In this document: positions 11,864 to 25,239 of the stretch, one piece after another
Layout: every line of letters starts with the position of its first letter
How positions within the stretch are numbered: the first letter of the stretch is position 1
NCBI RefSeq assembly: GCF_036898095.1
Contig: NC_090743.1
Location: 16,542,330 to 16,606,329, forward strand
DNA length: 64,000 bases
Direction: 5' to 3'
From: Palaemon carinicauda
Taxonomy: Eukaryota; Arthropoda; Malacostraca; Decapoda; Palaemonidae
Program-made: the position numbers and the translations under genes
The notes under the pieces: generated by a model
The model's input: only the letters and a program-made list of their open reading frames with translations
Told to the model about the DNA's origin: nothing
Database searches by the model: none

Positions 11864-12998
11864 TGTACTTTATCCACTAAAATTCATAACTAGGTTGATG
11901 TGCTTTAACAGTCTAACTGTGGATTAGATTCAAGAGTATATACCCTGCAGCAATTGGTCCTGAGAGACCATTCAGCTCTTGGTCCACCAGTGCACTTCAA
12001 CCCAAGATCAAGCATTTGAGATTTATCTACATTACTCAATCCAAAACATCCATAGAATTGGTGAAATTAGGTAAAAGAATAAAGAAGCTGATACATGCTA
12101 AGTATACACAGATTCAATCCCTGCTATGCCATATGGAGAGTATGGCCTCTATGTTGATGCTATCCTGCTGTACCAAACCCGTTTATAAACTTTTGCCACC
12201 GGGATACTACAAGTCAGACTAACCAATTATACTAAAAACTAACGGATGGATGTATGCATTTGTGAATTTCAACACTATAGCCTGATACTGGGCCATTCAG
12301 CATCAATAAGGCAAAAGAAAGCCTGAATGGAAGTAAAGTGGCAGGATATAAACAATGCACGGCTAGGCATAAAAGAAAGCTGCTAAAACCCCTATAGTAA
12401 TGTCTACCGTACATTGTGTGAGGTGCACTGACAGCATGACCTATGGGGGTAAAAACACTGCGAATTTCTTGTGTTTATGGTTACAAATTGTGTCAAAAGA
12501 TGAGTGATAGGAAGAACATAAACAATGTACAGTAATATTTTCAATAAAGCACTAAATGCAGGAAGAAGGATAGAAAACTTAATGGCAAAACAAAGGTTTT
12601 TAGAATCAATACAATGCTAATAATGATAAGGGTTAATTTACCTTGAGCCTTTTCCAGTGGAGAAACTTAAATATTGGGGAGTTAACATCCTTGCCCATTG
12701 ATAGGAATCTGAGGTTTCAGGTTGCATCTGTGGATTAAAGATAAAGCCTCAGCCTTAGTAATGAATTCATGAATAAATATTTAGGGCTTAATTAGTTTCT
12801 AATACATTACAGTTTTTATTCTTCGAAGCCTTATTGAACCCATTTAAATGTTTTCTTAAAACTGGCTACTGTAATGAATTTAAACAGTTGTGCTTGTAAT
12901 TTCTTCCACTCTAACAAAAGAAAATAAATCATTCCAAGTTTTTCTAGGTATTTGATAGTTTATACCAAAAGCTTTGGGGTATTTGTTTACAAGAGCAC
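11864..12998. other. Intergenic stretch after copy 1
   Basis: I see no gene, RNA or element with recognisable ends here. Confidence 0.5.
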
Positions 12999-13550
12999 GC
13001 TCTCCATTTACTCCAAAATCATACATTCCTGCTGCTCTCTTCTTCTTGTACAGTAATCAGGAGGTTCTTTAAATGATGAGAGAGCAAAAAATAGCAAGAT
13101 ATGTTGCGCAAGGGTGGGAGGGGTTAGTGAAGGACGTACTAAACAACCTGGAACCGACATCATCAACATAGTCAATCAACGAGAAATTTGCGACGTCAGC
13201 GGACATTTGGTATATACTAAAAATGTATACTAAATTAAAAATGGAGCAATTACTCAAAAGTATCACTATTTGTGCATTGTATATTTTATTTGGTAAATAC
13301 TTGACAATAAATCTTATTTTTTTAAAGCAACTTTTTTTTTTCTTAGAATGACTATTTTTTTTGCAACGTATGACTGTTTTCATTGGCGGGAAATTGTCAG
13401 GCATCCTTAGGCAGCGGTCAATAGATGGTGATAGTGTAGGAAAACTAGTCATTCTCAAAATAATTTCTTTAAAAAAATACTAAAAAGATTTATCATCAAA
13501 TATTTACCAAAAAATGTTATTTTTATTAATAAAATAAATTTTTGAATATA

Positions 13551-13707
13551 CTTACCCGGTGATCATATAGCTGCAACTCTGTTGCTCGACAGAAAAACCT
13601 ACGGTCAAAATACGCCAGCGATCGCTATGCAGGTGGGGGTGTACATCAACAGCGCCATCTGTCGAGCAGGTACTTAGTACTCCAAGTAAACAAAGAACCA
13701 ATTTTCT
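13551..13707 (+). repeat. Element A left (3') ITR
   Basis: Starts CTTACCCGGTGATCATATAG and pairs as an inverted repeat with 19787-19943. The outer 41 bp (13510-13550) is not part of the pairing. Confidence 0.88.
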
Positions 13708-13754
13708 CCTCGGTCCACTGGGTCTCTATTGGGGAGGAAGGGAGGGTCCTTTAA

Positions 13755-13846
13755 TATATGATCACCGGGTAAGTATATTCAAAAATTTATTTTATTAATA
13801 AAAATAACATTTTTCAATATTAAACTTAGCCGGTGATCATATAGCT
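13755..13846. repeat. Element A internal complementary region (ICR)
   Basis: It matches the reverse complement of the right end joined to the left end, including both end variants (ACCGGGTAAG at one side, CTTAGCCGGT at the other). In DIRS elements this region templates the circle junction; that role is family knowledge. Confidence 0.88.
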
Positions 13847-14251
13847 GATTCACACCCAGGGGGGTGGGTAAAGACCAGCATTACATGTTTACATTATTAT
13901 GAGCTAAGTATTTTGTATTTCATTTTAGCAGTTATTCAAAATAACAAACATAAAATAAATAAGTACCTGGTAAGGAAGTCGACTTGAACAATTACTCTGC
14001 CTTTTTAAGTACGTCTTCCTTACGGAGCCTCGCGATCCTCTTAGGATGCTGAGCGACCCCTAGGATCTGAAGTATCAAGGGTTGCAACCCATACAACAGG
14101 ACCTCATCAAAACCTCTAATCTAGACGCTTCTCAAGAAATGACTTTGACCACCCGCCAAATCAAGTAGGATGCGAAAGGCTTCTTAGCCTTCCGGACAAC
14201 CCAAAAACAATAATAAAACATTTCAAGAGAAAGATTAAAAAGGTTATGGAA

Positions 14252-15300
14252 TTAGGGAATTGTAGTGGTTGAGCCCTCACCCACTACTGCACTCGTTGCT
14301 ACGAATGGTCCCAGAGTGTAGCAGTTCTCGTAAAGAGACTGGACATTCTTAAGATAAAAAGACGCGAACACTGATTTGCTTTTCCAATAGGTTGCGTCGA
14401 TTATACTTTGCAGAGATCTATTTTGTTTAAAGGCCACGGAAGTTGCGAAAGCTCTAACTTCGTGTGTCCTTACCTTCAGCAAAGCTTGGTCTTCCTCATT
14501 CAGATAGGAATGAGCTTCTCGTATTAACAGTCTGATAAAATAGGATAAAGCATTCTTTGACATAGGCAAAGATGGATTCTTAACTGAACACCATAAAGCT
14601 TCAGACGGGCCTTGTAAAGGTTTTTAAATAGAACTTAAGAGCTCTTACAGGACATAAGACTCTTTCTAGTTCATTTCCAACCATACGATAAGTTTGGAAT
14701 ATCGAACGATATTGGTCAAGGCCGAGAAGGCAGCTCGTGTTTGGCTAGAAAACCAAGTAGTAGAACATGTAGCCGTTTCGGATGAGAATCCGATGTTCTT
14801 GCTGAAGGCATGAATCTCACTGACTCTTTTAGCTGTGGCTAAGCATATCAGGAAAAGTGTCTTAAAGGTGAGATCTTTCAGGGAGGCTGATTGTAGCGGT
14901 TCGAACCTGTCTGACATAAGGAATCTTATTACCACGTCTAAATTCCAACCAGGTGTAACCAAACGACGCTCCTTCGTGGTCTCAAAAGACTTAAGGAGGT
15001 CCTGTAGATCTTTATTGTTGGAAAGATCTAAGCCTCTGTGACGGAAGACTGATGCCAACATGCTTCTGTAACCCTTGATAGTGGGAGCTGAAAGAGATCG
15101 TTCTTTCCTCAGATATAAGAGAAAGTCAGCTATTTGAGTTACAGAGGTACTGGTCGAGGATACGGATACTGACTTGCACCAGTTCGGAAGATTTCCCACT
15201 TCGATTGGTAGACTCTAAGGGTGGATGTTCTCCTTGCTCTAGCAATCGCTCTGGTTGCCTCCTTCGAAAAGCCTCTAGCTCTCGAGAGTCTTTCGATAGT
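14252..15300 (-). pseudogene. Element A tyrosine recombinase, frameshifted
   Basis: 15199-14666 encodes the N-terminal and core part with the first catalytic arginine in ATAKRVSEIHAF. 14569-14252 encodes the C-terminal part with THEVRAFATS, YWKSKSVFASFYL and the nucleophile tyrosine. The roughly 95 bp between them is out of frame relative to element B, so no single product is possible. The catalytic residues themselves remain. Confidence 0.82.
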
Positions 15301-16410
15301 CTGAAGGCAGTCAGACGAAGAGCGTGGAGGCCTTGGTGTACCTTCTTTACGCGTGGCTGACGTAGAAGGTCCACCCTTAGGGGAAGTGTTCTGGGAACGT
15401 CTACTAGCCATCGAAGTACCTCGGTGAGCCATTCTCTCGCGGGCCAGAGGGAAGCAACTAGCGTCAACCTTGTCCCTTCGTGAGAGGCGAACTTCTGCAG
15501 TACCTTGTTGACAATCTTGAACGGAGGGAATGCATATATATCTAGATGTGACCAATCTAGTAGAAAGGCATCTATATGAACTGCTGCTGGGTCCGGGATT
15601 GGTGAGCAAAATATTGGAAGCCTCTTGGTCATCGAGGTTGCGAAGAGATCTATGGTTGGCTGGCCCCAGGTGGCCCAAAGTCTCTTGCATACATCCTTGT
15701 GGAGGGTCCATTCTGTTGGAATTATTCGTCCCTTCCGACTGAGACAATCTGCCATGAAATTCAAGTTGCCTTGGATGAACCTCGTTACTAGTGAAATGTC
15801 TAGACCTTTTGACCAGGTGAGGAGGTCCCTTGCGATCTCGTACAATGTCAGAGAGTAGGTCCCTCCTTGCTTGGAGATGTACGCCAAAGCCGTGGTGTTG
15901 TCCGAGTTCACCTCCACCACTTTGCCTTGAAGGAGAGACCTGAAGCTTTCCAGGTCAGACGTACTGCCAGTAGCTCCTTGCAGTTGAAATGCATTGTCCT
16001 TTGACTCGAGTTCCATAATCCCGAGCATTCCCTACCGTCTAATGTCGCACCCCAGCCTACGTCCGATGCGTCCGAGAAGAGAACGTGGTTGGGAGTCTGA
16101 ACAGTCAGGGGAAGACCCTCTCTAAGGTTGATATAGTCCTTTCACCAAGTCAGACAACACTTTATCTTTCCGGAAACCGGGATCGAGACCGCTTCTAGCG
16201 TCTTGTCCTTTTTCCAGTGAAAAGCTAGATGGTATAGAAGAGGACGGAGGTGTAGTCTTCCTAGTGACACAAATTGATCCACGGATGACAGTGTCCCTAC
16301 CAGACTCATCCACAGCCTGACTGGGCAGCGTTCCTTCTTCAGCATCTTCTGGATGGATAGCAGGGCTGGGGGTTGATCGTCTTGTTCAGCAACGTCCTCA
16401 TCAGAGGGTT
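15126..16410 (-). pseudogene. Element A RT tail and RNase H
   Basis: 16410-16142 reads MLKKERCPVRLWMSLVGTLS and LGRLHLRPL, matching the post-palm part of element B's RT. 16028-15126 reads VEVNSDNTTALAYISKQGG, GQPTIDLFATS and DAFLLDWSHLDIYAFPPFK, an RNase H-like domain and its C-terminal extension. The RT palm is missing and the frame breaks near 16030-16140. Confidence 0.8.
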
Positions 16411-16479
16411 CCTCATCCGAAACTGATGAGGAAACGGCAACGGAGTGGGCAACGTCTGACTCACTGAATCCGGTCACAC

Positions 16480-16993
16480 TGGTGGATGCGTGACGGAGCC
16501 GGACGCAATATCATGGCACTGCTGCACAGTCTGTGAACTGTCAACAACCATGGGTGCGCGAGGAAGTACAGCGTCAACCAGAAACTGTCTAGACTGTCTG
16601 GGTTGTGCAGTCAACACCCTACCGGGTTGCTGAGGTTGACGCACTGCGTCACAACAAGTCGCCTCTGCTGGTTGTTGAACGTCTTCCTAGTGACACACTG
16701 AACGTCAACAACCACCTCCGAGCGTCGCTTAACGTCAACGTGCGACTGGCAACCCACACTGGGTCGCATCGGTGGAGGAACCACCTCAACTGGCAGACGC
16801 GAGTAGGATACCTCAGCGTCAACAGGGCGCACAACCAACCGGTTGGAAGGTTGTTGGCCAGAAGGTTCTTCTCCGCATTTAAGTCCTCTATCAAGGACAC
16901 AAGCTTGGACTGCATGTCTTGCAGCAAAGCCCATTTAGGGTCTACGGGAGCAGGAGTGGCAACAGACGGGGTTAGCGACTGAGGCGGAACCAT
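16480..16993 (-). pseudogene. Element A second gag N-part copy
   Basis: Reads TPSVATPAPVDPKWALLQDM on the minus strand, paralogous to TPSVAAPATVDPKWALLQTM at about 18190-18130. It follows gag-middle sequence instead of preceding it. Past 16480 it continues into an acidic DEEPSDED run (about 16430-16390) and then jumps into the RT tail. Confidence 0.75.
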
Positions 16994-17200
16994 TTACCAT
17001 CCCTGGAAGCCTTGTTATGTGTGACATAATAGTACAGCAAAACTTCAAAGGCTCGACAAAAGTTGAGAAGTTGACCTGTAAACAACTTGGAGCGTCTCCT
17101 GGCTAGGCGCCAGGGCGAGTCTACCAGAATTGAGAAGTCTATCTGGGCAGAGGCATGAACTCCCAAGCCGAGAACTTCTCTCGTGTCCTATCAGACTCTC
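16972..17200 (-). pseudogene. Element A gag middle fragment
   Basis: Reads GVHASAQIDFSILVDSPWR on the minus strand, matching element B's GVPASAQADFSSLVDSPRR. It breaks off after RAFEVL into unrelated sequence and joins the second gag N-part. Confidence 0.7.
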
Positions 17201-17578
17201 GCTCTATAAGCCAGTTTAAAAGAAGGGAAATCAAAGGCTGTATCCCTAAAACTCCTCCTGATGCAAAAACCAGTCGCCTAGCCAACGTAACGCTCTCTAG
17301 GAGAGCGAGAGAGCACTAGCTTAACAACAACGGCTTCGAAGTAGCTAGGCCTAGTGTAAGTTCTGACGTTAGGCGAACGAGGAGCAGCAGTTACAAGATC
17401 CGGACGAAGATCCTTAAAAAATCATCATGATTTAATTAAAGTCCATAGGAGGCTAAGCAGCTTAAGGCTCCTCTCCAAATGACAGAGTCCTCAAAGGAAT
17501 ATCAGTAGGAGGGAGAACAGCACTTTCTCATCTACAGGAACCTTGTCCGATAAAAGCTAGGTTATCTCAGTGAGTCTC
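17201..17578 (-). other. Element A interior between gag N-part and gag middle
   Basis: I recognise no intact frame here. It is probably decayed gag linker. Confidence 0.4.
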
Positions 17579-18608
17579 TCACTGGTGCATTAGTAGCAGA
17601 CCAGAAGGCAACGTCATGTAACTGCTTGACAGTCTGTGAACTGTCAACAACTGAACTGTCAACCACAACAGGTGCGTGAGGACATACAGCACTGGTGCAT
17701 TAGTAGCAGACCAGAAGGCAACGTCATGTAACTGCTTGACAGTCTGTGAACTGTCAACAACTGAACTGTCAACCACAACAGGTGCGTGAGGACATACAGT
17801 GTTCACTCGAGACTGCTTTGACTGTCTATACTGAGCAGTCAAAACAACTCTAGAATGCGGAGGTTGACGCACCGCGTCAAAACAAAACAACTTAGGTTGT
17901 TGTTGTAACTCGCGAACGTCAACGGAGGGTTCCGTGCGTCGCTGAACGTCAACATGCGGCTGGCAGGGTACACTGCGCATGGGTGGCGGGACTCTCACAG
18001 CTGGAGTGCGGGAGAAGGTAGCCTCAGCATCAACTGAACGCACAACCGTGGTTGGTTGTAGGCTAACGGGTGCAGCGTCAACCTTCTCCGCACGAAAGTC
18101 CTGCATTAAAGATGTTAACTGTGTCTGCATGGTCTGCAGCAAAGCCCACTTAGGGTCTACAGTAGCAGGTGCGGCAACAGACGGTGTTACTGCCTGTTGC
18201 GGTACCGCTTTGCCTCTCTTAGGAGGTGAGCAGTCGTCGGAAGACTGCAGCGAGTCCGAACTGACCCAGTGGCTACAACTGGGCCGTTGGACTTGCGCGG
18301 AAGGGACCGACTTGCGCTTAATAAGCTGCGAGACCTTGGTCCATGGTTTCTTACGAGAAACCTCTTCCGCAGACGAGAAGTAAATGGGCTCTCTCGTCTT
18401 TGTGTGGGTGGGGCGATCTTGGGTAGATACGCCCGAAACCACGGAGGGAAACGTCTGTTCGTTGATCAAGGCCTGACGAACCCATAAGTCGTTCGACATT
18501 ACTTCTCCCCTGGGCTTGGGAGCTTGCAAGAGGTCCCGGACTAGGTGAACGACAGGCACGAACAGACGAACCCTCGGACGCAACACTGTAACACTTTGCG
18601 CATATCAC
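17579..18608 (-). pseudogene. Element A gag N-part
   Basis: Reads SPSPGPLASSQAQGRSNVE and, further on, CSHWVSSDSLQSSDDCSPPK and PKWALLQTMQ, colinear with gag of element B. The cysteine-rich start present in B (59789-59640) is missing. The 3' part includes a 110 bp tandem duplication. Confidence 0.75.
17581..17800. repeat. 110 bp perfect tandem duplication in element A gag
   Basis: 17581-17690 and 17691-17800 are the same unit, starting ACTGGTGCATTAGTAGCAGA and ending GGACATACAG, differing only at the last base by eye. 110 is not a multiple of three, so it shifts the frame; it must be recent. Confidence 0.92.
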
Positions 18609-19786
18609 TTTATCACTTCGATTTTCTGTTTTGCACTTATTTCACTGAAATCGAAACTTTTACTGATTTCTACCTGAAACACGCAATTCTACCCTTCATT
18701 AAAAGGTAGTAATTGCGAAAACAGTCGTATAATGCAGCTCATTAATACTAGCAAAAACAGAAAACATATATAAAGATAAAGAATTCAGTGGCTGGGAAAG
18801 AGACTAAACACTAGTTCAAATAAACTCCGGTTACAATCTCTCACCGCACATAGCCTGGGGACAAGAATAAAACCCTAGAAACGTTTTACCTTCTTCCCCG
18901 TACAGCGACTAGGGAGGAGAGTAACACGAGAACAACGTTACCCGCTTGAACGGAACGTTTTTTCTCCTCTCTCTCTCTTTCTCTCTTGATTTCGCACCTG
19001 AGAGAAGAGCCCAATTATATATCGTCAAAAAAACCTGTTATTTGGCTAAAGGAAAAAACTGAAAGGTTTTCCAAATAAAAAGTTCCTTTAATTTAGAATT
19101 TAAACCATTTAAGCTAAGAAAGAATGAACGAAACGTCAGAATCGATTTACTCTTACTGCAAAGTGAAACCGTGATACACTCTCTCTCTATCGTAACGATA
19201 GAGCGCATGTTGAACGTCCTGAACGTCAACAACTGCGTAGTCTAAAAAACTAAACGTTAGTTCATCTTTGAAAACAGTACGAAGACTATCAAAGAAATTC
19301 TTTCATAAAACATTAAATTTAAAAAGTTTTAAATTCTTTAAAGGCTAAATACGATATAACGGGCTCAACATTGATTAACTTCGGTTCCAAGTTAGGACTG
19401 CCTACTATCAGGAAAGGTCGCATATAAACAAAACATAAAAATTTATTTTTATATGTTTATAATAAATGGAAAGTTAATCGAAGAGGCCTAATAAAGGCGG
19501 AGAGATATAAAATATATAGATCTATAACGTGTTAAGCAAAATTACTAAAAACCTAAACACACTTCCGTCTAAGGGAAGGGTCGGCCATTTAAAAGTGAAA
19601 GAGAGTCCATACTCTCTTTGTCACCATAATTAAATCTATCCAAAACGAGTTCAAGTTTTGAGATGAAGATAAAACCCCTGCATAGCGAAAGCTCAAAACT
19701 AGAATAGTGTACTTCACCAAATAGTTGTGAAAACAAATCCAGTTAGTAACAGCGTATTAGTAGGTCTTGCCAGTAGCCCGACATAG
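18609..19786 (-). other. Element A 5' leader
   Basis: Non-coding as far as I can see. It includes a CT-rich stretch at 18963-18985. Confidence 0.5.
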
Positions 19787-19943
19787 AGAAAATTGGTTCT
19801 TTGTTTACTTGGAGTACTAAGTACCTGCTCGACAGATGGCGCTGTTGATGTACACCCCCACCTGCATAGCGATCGCTGGCGTATTTTGACCGTAGGTTTT
19901 TCTGTCGAGCAACAGAGTTGCAGCTATATGATCACCGGCTAAG
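19787..19943 (-). repeat. Element A right (5') ITR
   Basis: Inverted copy of 13551-13707. One base distinguishes it near the end: in inverted orientation it reads CTTAGCC where the left ITR reads CTTACCC. Confidence 0.88.
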
Positions 19944-20268
19944 TTTAATATTGAAAATAAATATACATTTGACAAATAGTGACACTTTTCACAAATAGTG
20001 ACACTTTTGAGTAAGTACTCCATTTTTAATTTTGTATTTATTTTGAATATATACCAAGTGTATGCTGATGTCCCGAGCTTCTCTATGGTTGACTATGTTG
20101 ACGACGTCGGTTCTAGGTCGTTTAGTATCTCCTCCAACAACTCCTCCCCTCCGCCCTCTTGTGCAAAATATCTTGCTACATTTTGCTTTCCCAGCATTTA
20201 AAGAACCTCCTAATTACTGTACAAAATGAGGAGAGCTGTAGGACTGCAATATTTTGGAGTAAATGGAG

Positions 20269-21760
20269 ACAATTTTTATTTTTCCTAACATGCATACAAA
20301 CCTGGAGCTATTTATAGGAGTATTACTTTTCAGTGAAGCTGGAAGACTAGCCAAGATAATTTTAATAAGGGCCTACCCTGCTCACTCATACCAGTTGGCT
20401 GGGTAACCAGTTTTGCCTTCTGGCAGGACTTCTTGGGCAACAGGGTGTCGGGCCAATTTGTATAAATAGCTCCAGGTTTGTAAGCTAAGAAAAAGAAAAT
20501 TATCTCTAAAATTATCATTTGTTTCGGCGCAAATGCAAACTTTTCGCTATTTAGAGGGGCAACTTACTCTTTGGAGGGAGGAAGCCCTACCAACTGGCCT
20601 TGGCTATGTCACGGGGTTCTCTCTATTTCAATCCGAGATCGAAGTAGTAGGAACCCTACTCTCGCTAAAATTAAATGTCGATATAACGTAACGCACTGAT
20701 AGCTGCCTACAGAAGCATGTGAGAGAGACTAGAGGCTTGTCTTATGTAGGAACTCAAGTAAAAGCCTAGAGTTCTAAGACTTACCCAATACCCTCCAACA
20801 AAGTACATGTATTATGTAAAATACTCAAGGATGCACGAGGGAAATGAGCCTTACGTGCAGAGAGGTGAGGTCAGCTATGCTGAGGTCTTGCGGTACTGTT
20901 TTCCCAAGGGGAGGAAGAAGGTGAAAGGAAGAAAGGAGCCAGACATGCTTTCTCATTCACCCCAGACTAACCCCGGTAACCTTAGCCCTCATCCCTCAGC
21001 TATGTGTCCATTAAGGAGCTTTAGGCGTTTTAGACCATTTGTTGAGTGACCGCCACAGGACCAATGGAAAAGTGTTTCCGTGTTCCTGTGGGTTACGTCT
21101 TTGCCGGTAGTGGGCACTGAAGGTCGATTGACGCTCCCACATGCTCATTTGCAGTACTTGTGCTACAGAATAGTTTCCTTGAACACCATGGACATAGCAA
21201 CGCCACTGACAACATGAGCTGTGGGTCATAGGATGGAGGAGGGTCTGGATTGAGAGCAAACTCAATTGCCTTCCAATCCAGGGGAGAAAGGAAATCCTTT
21301 GCGACCCTCCTCTTGACCTTGCACGTACTGGTTAACAATGTTGACACGGGGGAGCTGCTGTCGCTCTAGAGTTAACGCCACAGACTCTTCACTGGGTAGA
21401 ACCCCCAATTGGATTGCATCTTCGGTTACAGAAGGAAGACTTTCAATCCGGAATGTGCCGAACCTATGGTACAGCACACTCAGATTTTGAGTCTTGGCAA
21501 TCAACTCGGGTCCGCAACTGAGAATTATTTCCCATCTTCTAGAGTAGGAGACTCCAGAAGATAGATTATACAACTCTCAAACTCTCTTGGCTGAAGCCAA
21601 AGTGAGAATTAAAGCCGTTTTCCATGTAAGAAAGCGATCTGTTACCTGGCATGAAGGTTCGTAGAGAGGGACCTTCAAGGACTGAAGGACCTGAACAGTG
21701 TTCCCAGGAGGAGGAAGTTCCGACAGGGGACAAGTCATCTCAAACTTTGTAAGAGTAGAG
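20269..21760 (-). mobile_element. Element H: 3' part of a decayed DIRS-like element
   Basis: The left end (20269-20400) has TATTTTTCCTAACATGCATA, AACCTGGAGCTATTTATAGG and a GTATTACTTTTCAGTGAAGC block, related to ends of E, F and D. An inverted copy of the AACCTGGAGC motif at 20465-20485 looks like ITR/ICR structure. Inside lies a minus-strand recombinase relic. No 5' end was found. Confidence 0.6.
20990..21720 (-). pseudogene. Tyrosine recombinase relic of element H
   Basis: Minus-strand translation gives FLTWKTALILTLASAKRV, a stop, then ELYNLSSG, with the first catalytic arginine of a DIRS-type recombinase. It continues in ELIAKTQNLSVLYHRFG, then AHVVSGVAMSMVF (HxxR box with serine for arginine) and, after a frameshift, MWERQSTFSAHYRQ with the tyrosine. 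Confidence 0.7.
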
Positions 21761-23934
<2,174 letters not shown>

Positions 23935-24460
23935 GATGGAACAAAATTATAGTCTGTGAATGGCCCCAACATCCTTTTGTAAGACGTCAGTGAAGCTTTT
24001 AAACCGATGGTAATATCTAAGGCAGTTAGGAACCTTTCTAGTTTTGCTGACATAATTTCAAGAATAGGAAATCAACAGCATTGATAAGTGTAAGCATCAT
24101 AAATAATGAGGCTCTCGTCTATCAGGACTTAAAGGTCGAATAGACCTTTTTTGAATAAATCTTCATGTCAAAAGTGTTAGAATTGGCCTATTTCCTGTAA
24201 TTCTGTAACAACCAGTTGATTATTGAAAAAAATTATTTGACATTCACAGTAGTGCATGAACTGCTGCTTAATTATTTATGATACATTTGTTTTAAAGATG
24301 AAGCTTTTGAGTATCTAAAAAAAAAAATAAGAAAAAAAAAACATGGTTGACAGAAACTGCTATGTACGAACTGGAAACTCATCACATGAACCACTTAAGA
24401 AAAGGGGTAGGCCTACCCAAGGGAATTGAGGGCTACTATTAAGCCGAATCTCATTTTGTA

Positions 24461-24849
24461 CAGTTGGCTTCATTAATTCCGGTATACTTCATGGGAAGCT
24501 AAGGTGATGAGGCCTGACAGCTGCTGTACCTTGTAGCCGATGACGCTGTATTTAGCAGAATCGAAACTGCTGAACAAAGACCCTGAGCTTGTAAAAAATG
24601 TGATCAAAATAATTTGTATTGAATTTACCTAGTTATGTATAGAAAAATATTGGTATTTGCTTAACAATACTTTGTGAAATTAATAAAAATACTTTGATGA
24701 CATGTTTACAAATTAAGCTACTTTGTTTTACAGGCAATTTTTTCAACAGTTTCCCTTTTGCTAAATGCAGCATTACCTACTACAATGTACAGGTGTAAGA
24801 CGTCCCCTTAGCTTCCCGTGAAGTGTACCGGAATTAATGAAGTCGACTG
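24461..24849. mobile_element. MITE with about 100 bp TIRs
   Basis: The ends are CAGTTGGCTTCATTAATTCC and its near complement ending GGAATTAATGAAGTCGACTG, flanked by TA on both sides. Inverted similarity extends inward for about 100 bp (to the GCTAAATGCAGC / CTGTATTTAGC pair). No coding. TA target and CAGT ends suggest a Tc1/mariner or pogo derivative. Confidence 0.78.
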
Positions 24850-25239
24850 TACCTATACTATTGGTCTATCAAAAGTAAGACTACTGCAGACATCAAAGCA
24901 GCCCACACAATAATACTTTTCCATAGTTGACAATTAGGATACAGCTGAACACTTAAACAAAGTTCTTAAAAGTGTTAGGGAATGAAAAACAACTGATACT
25001 AAATGAAAATAGTTTATGGTGGTAGCAAAGTAAAGCACAGTAATTAGAGAAACCTCGGTGACATACAAATAAATATTAATGACAATTGGATCCCGAAATC
25101 TAATAGTTTGTGACCCAAGATTGGGACTTTTATTTGACTGTAATTTGTGTATGTGGTCGAATAATGTAAGAATCACCGGGCATCACCTTTGAAACATTGT
25201 TCTTGTAAAGAAATATCTAGATAACTGTTATGTAAAGAA

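Larger units (their letters stand above)
13510..19957 (-). mobile_element. Element A: rearranged DIRS-like retrotransposon
   Basis: It is closed by 157 bp ITRs (13551-13707 and 19787-19943), with an ICR at 13755-13846 just inside the 3' ITR, the DIRS1 layout. Minus-strand order from 5' to 3': gag N-part (18608-17579), gag middle (about 17170-16972), a second gag N-part (16993-16480), the end of RT plus RNase H (about 16410-15126), and recombinase (about 15300-14252). The RT palm with its YxDD motif is absent. The copy cannot be autonomous. Confidence 0.88.
12999..20268. mobile_element. Large TIR element that contains DIRS element A
   Basis: About 280 bp at 12999-13278 is repeated in inverted form at 19984-20268. 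The outer end is TCTCCATTTACTCCAAAAT, and the inner part is TGGAGYAMTTACTCAAAAGT followed by TCACTATTTGTG. Only 230 bp on the left and 18-25 bp on the right lie between these arms and element A. The outer element was therefore a small TIR or foldback DNA element before A inserted. No transposase was seen. Confidence 0.72.

Noticed and set aside
14835..15041. Short + strand frames over elements A and B (also 15530-15858, 16605-16982, 17979-18487, 56508-56897)
   Set aside because: Shadows of minus-strand DIRS genes.
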